Below, in pieces: positions 38,372 to 47,005 of a stretch of DNA of 64,000 bases. The DNA lies in assembly GCF_019977355.1 (NCBI RefSeq), contig NZ_AP024655.1, positions 992,001 to 1,056,000 on the forward strand. Direction: 5' to 3'. Each line of letters starts with the position of its first letter. Position 1 is the stretch's first letter. A program made the position numbers and the translations under genes. Origin of the DNA: Arthrobacter sp. NicSoilB8. Lineage in GTDB: Bacteria > Actinomycetota > Actinomycetes > Actinomycetales > Micrococcaceae. The notes below the pieces were generated by a model. That model saw only the letters and a program-made list of their open reading frames with translations. It did not search any database and was not told the origin of the DNA.

Positions 38372-39274
38372 ATGGGCGCGAACACCGCGGAAAACACCAA
38401 CCTTCGGCTGAAGGCCGTGCTGGATGTCCTCACAGAGGAGGTATGGACCGGCGAAAAACTCAACGCCGGCGCCGTACTCGGCGAGGCAATCGCACGGGTA
38501 CCGCTGAACGACCACGAACGTGAACTCCTCAGCGGCGGCATTCCCCGCGGCCACAAGACGCTGACCACCGCCACGTCGAAGCTGGTCAAGGCCGGCTGGC
38601 TGGTCAAGGGCCGCTCCGGCTGGTCCATCACCGATGACGGCCAGCGCGCCACGGTTGCTTTCGCCGAGCCCGTCGCCTTCTCTGCAGCGCTCGACGCCGG
38701 CACTCCGGTTCCGGCCGGCACCCCGCTGCCGTCTGCTCCCGCTGCAAAGCCGGCGAAGGCAACAAAGGCCGCGAAGGCAACAAAGGCCGCCAAGGCCGAG
38801 GAAGCGCCGTCGAAAACCGGCACGGTTGCTGACAAGGCCGCCAAGCTCGTCGAAGAGGCTGTGGCCCCCGTGGCCAAGGTGGTGCGGAAGCGCAAGCCCG
38901 CAGCCAAGGCCCCGGCTGCAGCCGAGACCGCGGCGGCAGCAGCGGAAGCGCCTGCCGTCAGTGTCGAAACCATCGAACAGCCCGAGGCCGTTGCGGTTGC
39001 CGGTGACTTCAACGTCCTGCTGGGCGCGCCGGCCAACTGGGCGCCGCAGTACGACGAGGCACAGATGGAACTGGACCAGGTGGACCAGCTCTGGAAGATC
39101 GCCGCGGACATTCCCGCCGGCTTCTACACCTTCAAGATCGCCCTGAACCGTTCCTGGGACGAGAACTACGGCGCGTTCGGCGTCTTCGACGGGCCCAACC
39201 ACGAGGTCCACCACGGCGGCGGCCTCCTGGTCATTCAGTACGATCACCGCACACGGGACATCGTCCTGCCGTAG
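38372..39274 (+). CDS. Winged-helix, Lys/Ala-rich linker and X25 (pullulanase-type) carbohydrate-module protein
   Basis: 300 residues, AAGGAG before the ATG. Residues 1-95 look like an Mrr-type winged helix (AENTNLRLKAVLDVLTE, then KTLTTATSKLVKAGWLVKG and RSGWSITDDGQ). Residues 105-205 are a basic, histone-H1-like run with KATKAAK repeats and VRKRKPAAK. Residues 208-300 resemble the X25 domain of pullulanases: VAVAGDFNVLLGAPANWAPQ, QLWKIAADIPAGFYTFKIALN and FGVFDGPNHEVHHG. There is no signal peptide, so a DNA-binding-like half is joined to a glycan-binding-like half inside the cell. A role in glycogen sensing or nucleoid organisation is conjecture. Confidence 0.8.
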   Translation: MGANTAENTNLRLKAVLDVLTEEVWTGEKLNAGAVLGEAIARVPLNDHERELLSGGIPRGHKTLTTATSKLVKAGWLVKGRSGWSITDDGQRATVAFAEPVAFSAALDAGTPVPAGTPLPSAPAAKPAKATKAAKATKAAKAEEAPSKTGTVADKAAKLVEEAVAPVAKVVRKRKPAAKAPAAAETAAAAAEAPAVSVETIEQPEAVAVAGDFNVLLGAPANWAPQYDEAQMELDQVDQLWKIAADIPAGFYTFKIALNRSWDENYGAFGVFDGPNHEVHHGGGLLVIQYDHRTRDIVLP

Positions 39275-39297
39275 GCATCGACACCCGATCTTCCTGA

Positions 39298-39356
39298 CGA
39301 CGCGCAAATGACCCTGCGACTCCCGAATTCGGTAGCGCTGGGTCATTTGCGCGTCG
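39298..39356. repeat. 59-bp palindrome of a second type
   Basis: CGACGCGCAAATGACCC (39298-39314) and its exact complement (39340-39356) enclose 25 bp. A stray half-arm ATTTGCGCGTC follows at 39363. It resembles the 63-bp family in design (CGCG near the end, GACCC inside) but not in sequence. It lies between two rightward genes. Confidence 0.9.
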
Positions 39357-39415
39357 CGTGCGGATTTGCGCGTCCTGAGTCTGCCCGGGGTGCCGGACCG
39401 ACCTAGCATTGCCTC

Positions 39416-40213
39416 ATGGAGACCGTCGAAGTTGCAGGCCTGCGGATCCGGTACAGGTGTGCGGGCCAGGGTCCGCCGCTGGTCCTGCTGCACGGCGCGT
39501 ACGAAGACAGCCGGATCTGGCGGCGGCAGCTCGACGCGTTGTCGGACGAATTCACTGTTTTCGCCTGGGACGCACCCGGCTGCGGCGGCTCGGACGATCC
39601 GCCGCCGGACTTCACCGGAAAGGACCTGGGCGAGGCACTGGACGGCTTCCTGCGGGAAGCGGTGCCGGGAAAGCCGCACCTGCTCGGACTATCCATGGGC
39701 TCCGGCATTGCACTGGAGCTCTACCGGGCACACCCGTCAGTCCCTGCGTCGCTGCTGCTGGTCTCGGCGTACGCGGGTTGGGCGGGATCCCTGCCGCCCG
39801 AGGAAGTGGAGCGCCGCTACGCGCAAGTGCTGGCCGAACTCGAGCAGCCGCCGGAGCAGTTCATCCCCGGATGGATGCCCACACTCTTCACCGACCACGC
39901 TGATCCGGCGGACGTGCAGGAAACCGCCGCCATCATGGCCGACTTCCATCCGGCAGGCATGCGGGCACTGCTCAACGCCAGCGCCCATGCCGACTATCGC
40001 GACGTCCTGCCGAGCATCTCGGTGCCCACCCTGCTGCTATACGGCACGGAGGATGTCCGCTCGCCGCTCAGCGTGGCCCGCGAAATGAACCGGCGGATCC
40101 CGGGCTCGACGCTCGTGACGATTCCCGACGTCGGGCACATGGCCGCCGTCGAAGCGCCGGACGCCTTCAACGCCGAGGTCCGCCGGTTCCTGCGCGGCGT
40201 TACCGCCGGATGA
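39416..40213 (+). CDS. Alpha/beta hydrolase
   Basis: 265 residues with the complete triad: Ser in LGLSMGSG (about 92), Asp in YGTEDVRSP (about 206) and His in PDVGHMAAVE (about 241). VLLHGAYEDSRIWRRQL (about 23) is the oxyanion-loop start. Cytoplasmic; it resembles general esterases or lactonases, with no pathway context. The stop lies 6 bp from the end of the convergent Pro-rich gene. Confidence 0.87.
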   Translation: METVEVAGLRIRYRCAGQGPPLVLLHGAYEDSRIWRRQLDALSDEFTVFAWDAPGCGGSDDPPPDFTGKDLGEALDGFLREAVPGKPHLLGLSMGSGIALELYRAHPSVPASLLLVSAYAGWAGSLPPEEVERRYAQVLAELEQPPEQFIPGWMPTLFTDHADPADVQETAAIMADFHPAGMRALLNASAHADYRDVLPSISVPTLLLYGTEDVRSPLSVAREMNRRIPGSTLVTIPDVGHMAAVEAPDAFNAEVRRFLRGVTAG

Positions 40214-40219
40214 TGCCCG

Positions 40220-40480
40220 CTAGAACCGGGTCGGGTCCGGCCGCGGCGGGACCGGGCCGGGGTCCGGAATCGGGAGGGGATTGGGCGTCGGGAACGGACC
40301 CGGTGCCGGTGCCGGGGACGGCGCGGGTCCGGGTACCGGCCCGGGTCCCGGCTCCGGAACCGGCGGCGGAGTGACCGGACCGGGCTCGGGCGGAAACGGG
40401 TCCCCAGGCTCCGGCGGCGGCGTCGTGGGGCCCGGATCCGGCGGAAACGGATCGGGTTCGGGTGTCGGTGGAATAGTCAT
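40220..40480 (-). CDS. 86-residue proline-rich protein
   Basis: Excellent ribosome site (AGGAAGGGAG, 7 nt before the ATG at 40480). The chain is close to half proline, with Gly, Glu and Asp in PPEPGDPFPPEP and PGPGPVPGP-like repeats; there are no hydrophobic segments, no Lys and no Cys, and the only Arg are at the C-terminus. It is probably unfolded (polyproline II) and acidic. I recognise no family. The ribosome site argues for a real gene; composition alone would not, because G+C-rich DNA easily gives such frames. Confidence 0.6.
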   Translation of the reverse strand: MTIPPTPEPDPFPPDPGPTTPPPEPGDPFPPEPGPVTPPPVPEPGPGPVPGPAPSPAPAPGPFPTPNPLPIPDPGPVPPRPDPTRF

Positions 40481-40517
40481 GTCGGGCTCCCTTCCTGAGC
40501 TGGCGTTCTAAGTGAAG

Positions 40518-40580
40518 CGGACAGTTGGAACAGTCGGACAGTTGGAACAGTCGGACAGCATGAACAGGCGGACAGCCGGA
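40518..40580. repeat. 17-bp tandem repeat after the GH13 gene
   Basis: CGGACAGTTGGAACAGT twice exactly (40518, 40535), a diverged third unit (40552) and a partial fourth that ends at the GH13 stop codon. It lies between the GH13 gene and the Pro-rich gene; no hairpin is formed. Confidence 0.93.
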
Positions 40581-42521
40581 TCAGGCGTCGCTACGCCGGC
40601 GCAGGACCCGCAGTTCCCAGGGCCGCAGCCGAATCGTGCCGCCCGCAGCAGCGGCACCCGACCCGGCAGTCGCAGCACCCGCGGAATGACCGACGTCGGA
40701 CCCGCCGCCTGACGCGGCAGTCGCGGCAGCACCGCCGTCGACTGCACCGCCGTCGACTGCACCGTCGTCGGGCGGGTAGTTGCCCAGGACGAGTTCCGCG
40801 TCAGCCCAGACCGGATCCCCGAGCTCCGCGTCGTGCTCCGCGCCGGAGAAGTTGCCCAGCACCAGCAGCCGGGTGCTGTCTGACGCGCTGTCCGAGGCGC
40901 TGTCTGACGCATTGCCTGCTGAACCGCCCCGGGACCCCGCACGTGGACCATCCAGCGCCCGGGTGAACGCGTAGATGTGCGGGTCATCGGGCAGGAGCAT
41001 GGTGAAGTTCCCGTGCGAGACCACCGGCTCCGCATGCCGCAGCGCGATCACCTTCCGGTAGAAGCTGTAGACGGAGTCCGGGTCATCCACCTGGGCGGCG
41101 GCGTTGATGTGGTTGGCATTCGGGTTCACCGCGATCCAGGGAGCTCCGGTGGTGAACCCGGCGTGCCGGGAGGCGTCCCACTGGACCGGGGTGCGGGCGT
41201 TGTCCCGGTTCAGCGGCGCGAGGGCGGCGAGGACCTCGGCGTCGGTGTGGCCAAGGTGCGTGGTGGCTTCGCGGTGGTGGTTGAGGACCTCGATGTCGCG
41301 GTAATCGCTGATTGCGCCGAACGTCATGTTGGTCATGCCCAGTTCCTCACCCTGGTAGACGTAGGGCGTGCCCCGGTGCAGGTGCAGGATGCCGGCCAGC
41401 ATCTTGGCGGAGAGCTCGCGGTACTTGCCGTCGTCGCCGAAGCGGGACACTGCGCGTGCCTGATCATGGTTGCCCCAGTACAGGCTGTTCCAGCCGCGCT
41501 CGGCCAGGCCGTCCTGCCAGCGTCCCAGGGTCTGCTTCAGCTCGGTGAGCAGGAGCTTCTTGGGCCGCCACTTGTCGCCCTCCTCCTGGTCCAGCGCCAC
41601 GTGCTCGAACTGGAACACCATGTCCACCTCGGCCCGGGCGGGGTCGGTGAACAGCACGGCTTCCTCCACCGTCACGCCGGGCATCTCGCCGACGGTCAGC
41701 AGTTCACCGGTCCGGCCGGCGAAGACCTCCCGGTGCATTTCCTGCAGGAACTCGTGCATGCGGGGGCCGTCAATGTAGTACGGTGTGCCATCGCCAAAGA
41801 GCTTGCCGTCGGCGACGGGACCGTCCGGGAGGGCGGTGTCCTTGGAGATGAAGTTGATGACGTCCATCCGGAACCCGTCCACGCCCCGGTCCAGCCACCA
41901 GTTCATCATCTCGTAGACCGCGGCGCGGACCTCGGGGTTCTCCCAGTTCAGGTCCGGCTGCTTCTTCGAGAAGATGTGCAGGTAGTACTCCCCGGTGGCC
42001 TGATCGAACTCCCACGCGGGCCCGGAGAACGCCGAGCCCCAGTTGTTCGGCTCCGCGGCCCCGCGTCCTTGCGAGGCCCCGGCGTCCCGCGGCGGCCGCC
42101 ACCAGTACCAGTCACGCTTCGGGTTGTCCTTCGAAGACCGGGACTCCACGAACCAGGGGTGCTCGTCCGAGGTGTGGTTGACCACGAGGTCCATCACCAG
42201 CTTCATCCCGCGTGCGTGCAGCCCGTCGGTCAGTTCCCGGAGCTCCTCGAGCGTGCCGAAGAGCGGGTCGACATTGCGGTAGTCGCTGATGTCGTAGCCG
42301 TTGTCGTCCTGCGGGGAAGTGTAGATCGGGGAGAGCCAGACGACGTCGACCCCCAGTTTCTGGAGGTAGTCCAGCTTGCTGATGATGCCGCGGAGGTCGC
42401 CGATGCCGTCGCCGTTGGAGTCGGCGAAGCTGCGGGGATAGATCTGATAGACGACGGCACGTTGGAACCAGTCGCGGGCAGGCGCCTCGAGCGTTTTCGC
42501 GGGGGCTTGTTCGACCGTCAT
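40581..42521 (-). CDS. GH13 alpha-glucosidase/oligo-1,6-glucosidase
   Basis: 646 residues. GH13 regions in order: DLVVNHTSDEH (I), GFRMDVINF with nucleophile Asp (II, about 217), GEMPG with acid Glu (III, about 277) and WGNHDQAR (IV, about 349). QIYPRSFADSNGDGIGDLRGI carries the calcium-loop sequence of oligo-1,6-glucosidases. No signal peptide, so it hydrolyses imported malto- or isomalto-oligosaccharides or trehalose-type glucosides in the cytoplasm. The C-terminal domain is padded with low-complexity Ala/Ser/Asp and DGGAVDGG repeats (about 545-630). Confidence 0.92.
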   Translation of the reverse strand: MTVEQAPAKTLEAPARDWFQRAVVYQIYPRSFADSNGDGIGDLRGIISKLDYLQKLGVDVVWLSPIYTSPQDDNGYDISDYRNVDPLFGTLEELRELTDGLHARGMKLVMDLVVNHTSDEHPWFVESRSSKDNPKRDWYWWRPPRDAGASQGRGAAEPNNWGSAFSGPAWEFDQATGEYYLHIFSKKQPDLNWENPEVRAAVYEMMNWWLDRGVDGFRMDVINFISKDTALPDGPVADGKLFGDGTPYYIDGPRMHEFLQEMHREVFAGRTGELLTVGEMPGVTVEEAVLFTDPARAEVDMVFQFEHVALDQEEGDKWRPKKLLLTELKQTLGRWQDGLAERGWNSLYWGNHDQARAVSRFGDDGKYRELSAKMLAGILHLHRGTPYVYQGEELGMTNMTFGAISDYRDIEVLNHHREATTHLGHTDAEVLAALAPLNRDNARTPVQWDASRHAGFTTGAPWIAVNPNANHINAAAQVDDPDSVYSFYRKVIALRHAEPVVSHGNFTMLLPDDPHIYAFTRALDGPRAGSRGGSAGNASDSASDSASDSTRLLVLGNFSGAEHDAELGDPVWADAELVLGNYPPDDGAVDGGAVDGGAAATAASGGGSDVGHSAGAATAGSGAAAAGGTIRLRPWELRVLRRRSDA

Positions 42522-42552
42522 GGGGACTCCTCAGCTGGTCCGGCAGACAATG

Positions 42553-42574
42553 GGGACAGCGCTGTTGCTGTCCC
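42553..42574 (-). promoter_or_regulatory. Inverted repeat operator candidate for the GH13 gene
   Basis: GGGACAGC, 6 bp, GCTGTCCC, 32 bp upstream of the GH13 start codon and its GAGGAG site. Size and symmetry suit a dimeric sugar-responsive repressor. No regulator is adjacent, so one elsewhere must be assumed. Confidence 0.5.
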
Positions 42575-42621
42575 GCCAACGTCTGATTATCGGCCAGTTC
42601 CCGGATGCTGGGAAGACCCCG

Positions 42622-42685
42622 CCACGTCCTGCTGCCACGTCCTGCTGCCTGGTCCTGCTGCCTGGTCCCGCTGCCTGGCCCGCTG
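42622..42685. repeat. 13-bp tandem repeat
   Basis: Five units: two CCACGTCCTGCTG, two CCTGGTCCYGCTG and a 12-bp CCTGGCCCGCTG, in the 258-bp gap between the MscS and GH13 genes. Confidence 0.93.
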
Positions 42686-42779
42686 TCCGGCGCTCCTGCC
42701 TGCCCAGTACCGTCGGACCCTGCTGTGCGGCGTAGCTATCTGGCCAGCGCCGTCGTTGCGCCGTCCAGCCGGCGCGGGA

Positions 42780-44054
42780 CTAGTTCTGGGAGGCGATGGC
42801 GTTGTCGCGGTCCTCGAACACATCCTCGCCGGGACCGGAGAAAGCCTTGGAGCGCTGGATCGCCTCAATGGACCCGGTGAACAGCTGGGAATCGTGCGGG
42901 TCCGGGTGCCGGTGGTGCTCGTCGGCGGCGGAAACCTTGCCGGGACGCTGGTACTTCGTCCCGGCGTCGGAAGTGGCGGAGGCGGCGGACCCCGGGACGG
43001 CCGCAGCGGATCCCGCCAGCGCCGAAGGCAGCGACTCGAGGCGCACGTGGGGGAGCGCCGTCGGGTGGTCCTGCTGCAGGAACAGCACGAGTTCCTCGCG
43101 GATCAGGCAGCGGAGGTCGAAGAGGGAGGCGCTGTCCGCGGCGCTGACCAGGATGCGCACCCGGACAAAGCCTGCGGTGGCGTCCGTGATCTGCAGGATC
43201 CCGACGCGCTTGTCCCACAACGGGGTCTCGGCCAGGACCTCCTTCAGTTCGGCGCGCATCGCCTCGACCGGTGCTCGCCAGTCGAGGTCGAACTCCACGG
43301 TGCCCATGACTTCGGATTGCCGCCGGGTCCAGTTCTCAAACGGGGTGGTGGTGAAGTACGTCGAGGGCAGGATCAGCCGGCGGTCGTCCCAGATGTGGAC
43401 CACTACGTAAGTCAGTGTGATCTCCTCGATCCGGCCCCATTCCTTCTGGACCACCACCACGTCGTCCACCCGGATCGCGTCCGTGAAGGCGAGCTGGATG
43501 CCGGCGAAGACGTTGACCAGCGAGGTCTGCGCGGCGAGGCCGGCGACGATCGAGATCACGCCCGCGGAGGCCAGCAGCCCGGCGCCGAGCGCCTGGATCG
43601 CGGGGAACGTCAGCATCATGCTGCCCAAGGCCACCACCACGATCAGGGCGACGCCGATCCGCCGGGCCAGGATCACCTGCGTGCGCAGCCGCCGGGCGCG
43701 GCGGTTGTCCGCGACATCCACGCGGTACCGGGTGAGGACCATCGCCTCGACGATCAGCAGCATGGCGATGGCCAGCCAGGCCAGGGAGGCGATGAGCGCA
43801 ATCAGCAGCAGATGATCCAGGGCGTGACGCCATTCGAGGTCCCCGGTGCTCGTGGCCAGCGCGATCCGGACTCCGATCAGGCATAGAGACAGGCGCAGGG
43901 GCATCCGGGCCACGCGGGACGTCTCGCGGAGTTCGGGCTTGCTGCGGTTGAGCCGGAGCACAATCTTGCGCACCAGCCAGGACAGGACGAGTCCGGCAAC
44001 CACGGCGAGGGCCATGGCCAGGAACGGCATTGCTTGTGTCAGGAACTCTTGCAT
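42780..44054 (-). CDS. MscS-family mechanosensitive channel
   Basis: 424 residues. Four or so N-terminal helices, then the pore-helix segment and MscS core (AGLLASAGVISIVAGLAAQTSLVNVFAGI, about 160-188), the beta domain (AIRVDDVVVVQKEWGRIEEITL) and a C-terminal alpha/beta domain. A hydrophilic tail of about 80 residues (350-424, acidic and Gly/Ala-rich) extends beyond the canonical fold. It releases solutes at hypo-osmotic shock. The ATG at 44054 lacks a strong site. Confidence 0.88.
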   Translation of the reverse strand: MQEFLTQAMPFLAMALAVVAGLVLSWLVRKIVLRLNRSKPELRETSRVARMPLRLSLCLIGVRIALATSTGDLEWRHALDHLLLIALIASLAWLAIAMLLIVEAMVLTRYRVDVADNRRARRLRTQVILARRIGVALIVVVALGSMMLTFPAIQALGAGLLASAGVISIVAGLAAQTSLVNVFAGIQLAFTDAIRVDDVVVVQKEWGRIEEITLTYVVVHIWDDRRLILPSTYFTTTPFENWTRRQSEVMGTVEFDLDWRAPVEAMRAELKEVLAETPLWDKRVGILQITDATAGFVRVRILVSAADSASLFDLRCLIREELVLFLQQDHPTALPHVRLESLPSALAGSAAAVPGSAASATSDAGTKYQRPGKVSAADEHHRHPDPHDSQLFTGSIEAIQRSKAFSGPGEDVFEDRDNAIASQN

Positions 44055-44253
44055 TACTTAAGCTCTAGCAAGCTTCCACGGGCAATTGAAATCGCCGGGA
44101 TGTCAACGTGCGTCTGGTCACGCCGCTGCTGGAAGTGGCGGCCGCGTACGGACCGGGCCCGGTGCCGCCGCGGATCTGGGACTTTTGACTCTAGTTTCTA
44201 CCCCCGGACCACCCAGAATGGTCGAACCACTTGCAGCCCAGGGGGAGGGTGAG

Positions 44254-45093
44254 ATGCGTCGACTCGGGACAACCGGCCCGCAAAAAATCGGCCCGTCAAA
44301 AACCGGCCCGTCAAGAATCGGCCAGCTAAGAATCGGCAGCGCAGCAGCGGCCGGCTTGCTGCTGGCGGCACTGCTCGGCGCCTGCGGTGCGCCCGCCGCC
44401 CCGGGTCCGGGCACCGCGTCGCCGTCGATGCCCACCGTACCCCCGCTGACATCAGCCCCCGCGACCAGTGGCACCGGCCCCGCCGGCGGCGCCAGTGACG
44501 TTCCGCCGATGGAGTCGCCGGCAGCACCGGTTACGCCCGCGCCGAGGGCGACGAACTGGGCGACATTCAAGACCCCGGACGGTCAACTGCAGTTCGATCA
44601 CCCGGCCGAGTGGACCGTCAAGGACCGCGGCGCCGAGGCCGCGCCCGGCGGGGTGTTCGTGGAAGTACTCAACCCGCACGGCAAGTCACTGGCCACGCTG
44701 CGGACCAACGTGGTGACGGGGTCCGAATGCACGCAGAGGATCCCGTACCAACTGCTCGATCTCGTTCCGGTTCCGGCCCTGGCCCAGCAGGGGGTCACAC
44801 CGCACTTCATCTTTGAGCTGCGGCTGTACCCGGCGGAGAAGGACCCCACCAAGGCCAACGTCATGGCGTACGGGATCAGTTCGGCACCCAAACCGTCCGG
44901 GCCCGATGCCTGCCCGATTTTCCACTTCTTCACATGGCCTCCCAGCGGAGCGTCGTTCGGCGGCGTCTACAACCCCTTCGACACCACTCCCGGCAACGAG
45001 CCCCACGTCGACACCCCCGAGGCATACCTGGAAACCGCCGAATACCAGGACATCAAGAAAATGATCACCTCGCTGCGCCCGGCGGGGCAGTAG
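44254..45093 (+). CDS. Lipoprotein, first of a tandem paralogous pair
   Basis: 279 residues from the ATG at 44254, with GGGGGAGGG upstream. Long basic n-region with GPSK/GPSR repeats, hydrophobic core and lipobox LLGAC (Cys about 46). A Pro/Ala/Thr-rich stalk follows to about 90. The outer domain begins WATFKTPDGQLQFDHPAEWTVKDRG and ends with YQDIKKMITSLRPAG. No enzyme motif. The domain resembles PsbP-like or surface lipoproteins that begin with a beta-strand around a PAEW motif. It is 14 bp from a paralogue with the same layout. Confidence 0.82.
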   Translation: MRRLGTTGPQKIGPSKTGPSRIGQLRIGSAAAAGLLLAALLGACGAPAAPGPGTASPSMPTVPPLTSAPATSGTGPAGGASDVPPMESPAAPVTPAPRATNWATFKTPDGQLQFDHPAEWTVKDRGAEAAPGGVFVEVLNPHGKSLATLRTNVVTGSECTQRIPYQLLDLVPVPALAQQGVTPHFIFELRLYPAEKDPTKANVMAYGISSAPKPSGPDACPIFHFFTWPPSGASFGGVYNPFDTTPGNEPHVDTPEAYLETAEYQDIKKMITSLRPAGQ

Positions 45094-45107
45094 GGGCGGC
45101 TGGGCTG

Positions 45108-46025
45108 ATGGCGACGCGCATGAGACGGCGGTGGGCAGCATCTACGGCCGCGTTTCCCGTTCCCATATTTGCGGCGCTGACGCTCGCATCCGTGCTGCTC
45201 GCCGGCTGCGGTGCGCCGGCGCCGCCCCTGACATCCGGGGCGGCGACGCCGGGCACAACGTCCGGACCCGCGACGTCGGCCGGCACCCCGCCGGAGACGC
45301 GGGGAACCCCGCCGTCGGACTCGCCGTCGGGCTCGTCGTCGGGAACTGCGGCGGGGACCTCTCCGGGCACAACGCCCGGAACAGCTGCGGGGACCACGAC
45401 GCCGGGCACCTCACCGACGTCGGCGGCTCCGCCGTCGTCGTCCGGCTGGAAGACGTTCACGACGTCGGACGGGACGCTAAGTTTCGACTACCCGGAGGCC
45501 TGGACCGTCAAGGATCCGGCGGGGGAGGCTCCGCTGGGCGGGGAGTTTGTGGACGTCCTGAATGCCGCCGGGAAGCAGATGGCCGCGCTGCGCACCAACA
45601 TCGTCACGGGCGCCGAATGCGGCGACAAACAGCCCTACGTGCTCATCGATTCGGAGCCGATGCAGGCCCTGGCCGAACCCGGCGCGGCGGACCACAATGT
45701 GCCGCGCTACGTCTTCGAGGGCCGCGGTGACGTCACTGCGGCGGTAGCGTCACCGCCGACGGTCGCGTCATACGGGATCACCATGATGCCGGAGGAGACC
45801 GGACCCCTGTCCTGTCCCATGTTCCAGCTCTTCCTCTGGCCGCCCAGCGGCGCGCTGTTCGGCCAGGCCTACGACCCGGCGAAGAACACGACGCCGGGGG
45901 ACCCCGGGCTGCCGTATCTGGAGAAGGCGAAGCTCTATGCCACCACGGCGGAGTACCAGGACGTCCGGAAGATGATCACGTCTCTTCGTCCCGCGGGCAC
46001 GGCGGCGTCGGAACCGGCGAAGTAG
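45108..46025 (+). CDS. Lipoprotein, second of a tandem paralogous pair
   Basis: 305 residues. N-terminal MRRR then a hydrophobic core and lipobox LLAGC (about 34), a Gly/Thr/Ser/Pro stalk to about 115, and a domain parallel to the upstream gene's: WKTFTTSDGTLSFDYPEAWTVKD, ALRTNIVTGAEC and YQDVRKMITSLRPAG. Two Cys pairs (AEC and LSC) align with SEC and DAC of its sister, so a disulfide is possible. The two genes are one operon and arose by duplication, with the stalks diverging fastest. Function unknown. Confidence 0.82.
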   Translation: MATRMRRRWAASTAAFPVPIFAALTLASVLLAGCGAPAPPLTSGAATPGTTSGPATSAGTPPETRGTPPSDSPSGSSSGTAAGTSPGTTPGTAAGTTTPGTSPTSAAPPSSSGWKTFTTSDGTLSFDYPEAWTVKDPAGEAPLGGEFVDVLNAAGKQMAALRTNIVTGAECGDKQPYVLIDSEPMQALAEPGAADHNVPRYVFEGRGDVTAAVASPPTVASYGITMMPEETGPLSCPMFQLFLWPPSGALFGQAYDPAKNTTPGDPGLPYLEKAKLYATTAEYQDVRKMITSLRPAGTAASEPAK

Positions 46026-46062
46026 CCGCTCGCCAGCCGGCCCGGCGAGGGAAGCAGCCGGG

Positions 46063-46326
46063 CTACACGGCGGGTAGGTGCCGGCGGCGGTGGCTGGCCG
46101 GTGACGGCGAGGCGTTCCTGCTGGCGTGCTGCCCGGTCCACGGGTTGCTGCGGACCACCCGGATCAGTCCGGTTCCGGCGCACTCGCGAACGGCCATGAT
46201 GCCGTTCGCCGCCTGGCGTTTGTCGTCAAATGCCCGGGAAACGGCCAACACGGTTCCATCGGCGGCGAGGAGCCGGAACCGGACGTTGGATTCCGCGTCG
46301 GTGAAGATTTCGAATTGTCCAGCCAT
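46063..46326 (-). CDS. DUF1508/YegP-like small protein
   Basis: 87 residues with one YegP repeat: GQFEIFTDAESNVRFRLLAADGTVLAVSRAFDDKRQAANGI (about 3-43), then VRVVRSN. Typical YegP has two repeats; this has one and then a basic His/Arg-rich tail, HRRRH, which may be read-through of a degraded second repeat. Start ATG 46326. Role unknown. Confidence 0.75.
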   Translation of the reverse strand: MAGQFEIFTDAESNVRFRLLAADGTVLAVSRAFDDKRQAANGIMAVRECAGTGLIRVVRSNPWTGQHASRNASPSPASHRRRHLPAV

Positions 46327-46564
46327 TATCTTGTCCTTATCTGGCAGCGGTTGCTGCTGGTGGGGGTAAGAGCACTTCCTTGTGCTGTTGCCGGATCTTC
46401 GACAAGCTGCCTCAGTGCGAGAAACCAGCCTGTCGTGAACCGCGCGTGCTCGAAAAGAGGCAAAGGTCCCTTTATGTCTGGCCGGTGAGACAAAAGCCGG
46501 GAGACTGAACGCGGGAGCCTCATGGGACCCACTCCGGGGCGGGGCCGGGCGCTACATTGGGAGC

Positions 46565-46882
46565 ATGACTGACAAGCATTCGGCGCAGTTTTCCGCGGAT
46601 ACCGGCGAGCCCGTGCGCCTGAACGCGAGGGTGTCCGGTGTGGTGCAGGCGGTCGGCTTCCGGTACTGGACGGTCCGGAAGGCCGAGGAGCTTGGGCTCA
46701 CCGGCACGGTCAGGAACAACGACGACGGCACGGTAGGCATCGTGGCCGAGGGGCCGCAGTCCGTGGTGCTGGAGTTGCGGCGCTGGCTGCGCTCGCAGGA
46801 CGCGCCGGGCCGCGTGGACGACGTCCAGGAGTCCGTCTCAGCGGCGGCGGGGGAGTTCAGCAGTTTCCGGGTGGTGTACTGA
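46565..46882 (+). CDS. acyP: Acylphosphatase
   Basis: 105 residues with a 13-residue N-terminal extension. Core motif VSGVVQAVGFRYWTVRKAEELGLTGTVRNNDDGTV holds the phosphate-binding Arg (GFRYW) and catalytic Asn (RNNDDGTV). The acidic KEGPQ-type region follows. Hydrolyses acyl phosphates such as 1,3-bisphosphoglycerate or carbamoyl phosphate. Monocistronic. Confidence 0.93.
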   Translation: MTDKHSAQFSADTGEPVRLNARVSGVVQAVGFRYWTVRKAEELGLTGTVRNNDDGTVGIVAEGPQSVVLELRRWLRSQDAPGRVDDVQESVSAAAGEFSSFRVVY

Positions 46883-47005
46883 ATCCTGGCTTCTGAAATT
46901 GCCCGTGGACTGGCCTTTGGAACCGGCCCGCGGAGTCGCGCGTCCCGTGTCTGTCAAGGACGGAAGCACCGAGGATGCGCGCGAGCTCAGCTAAGAGAGC
47001 AGAAC

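Noticed and set aside
40977-43886. 969-codon rightward open frame
   Set aside because: Runs antisense through both the GH13 and MscS genes, which have full motifs on the other strand.
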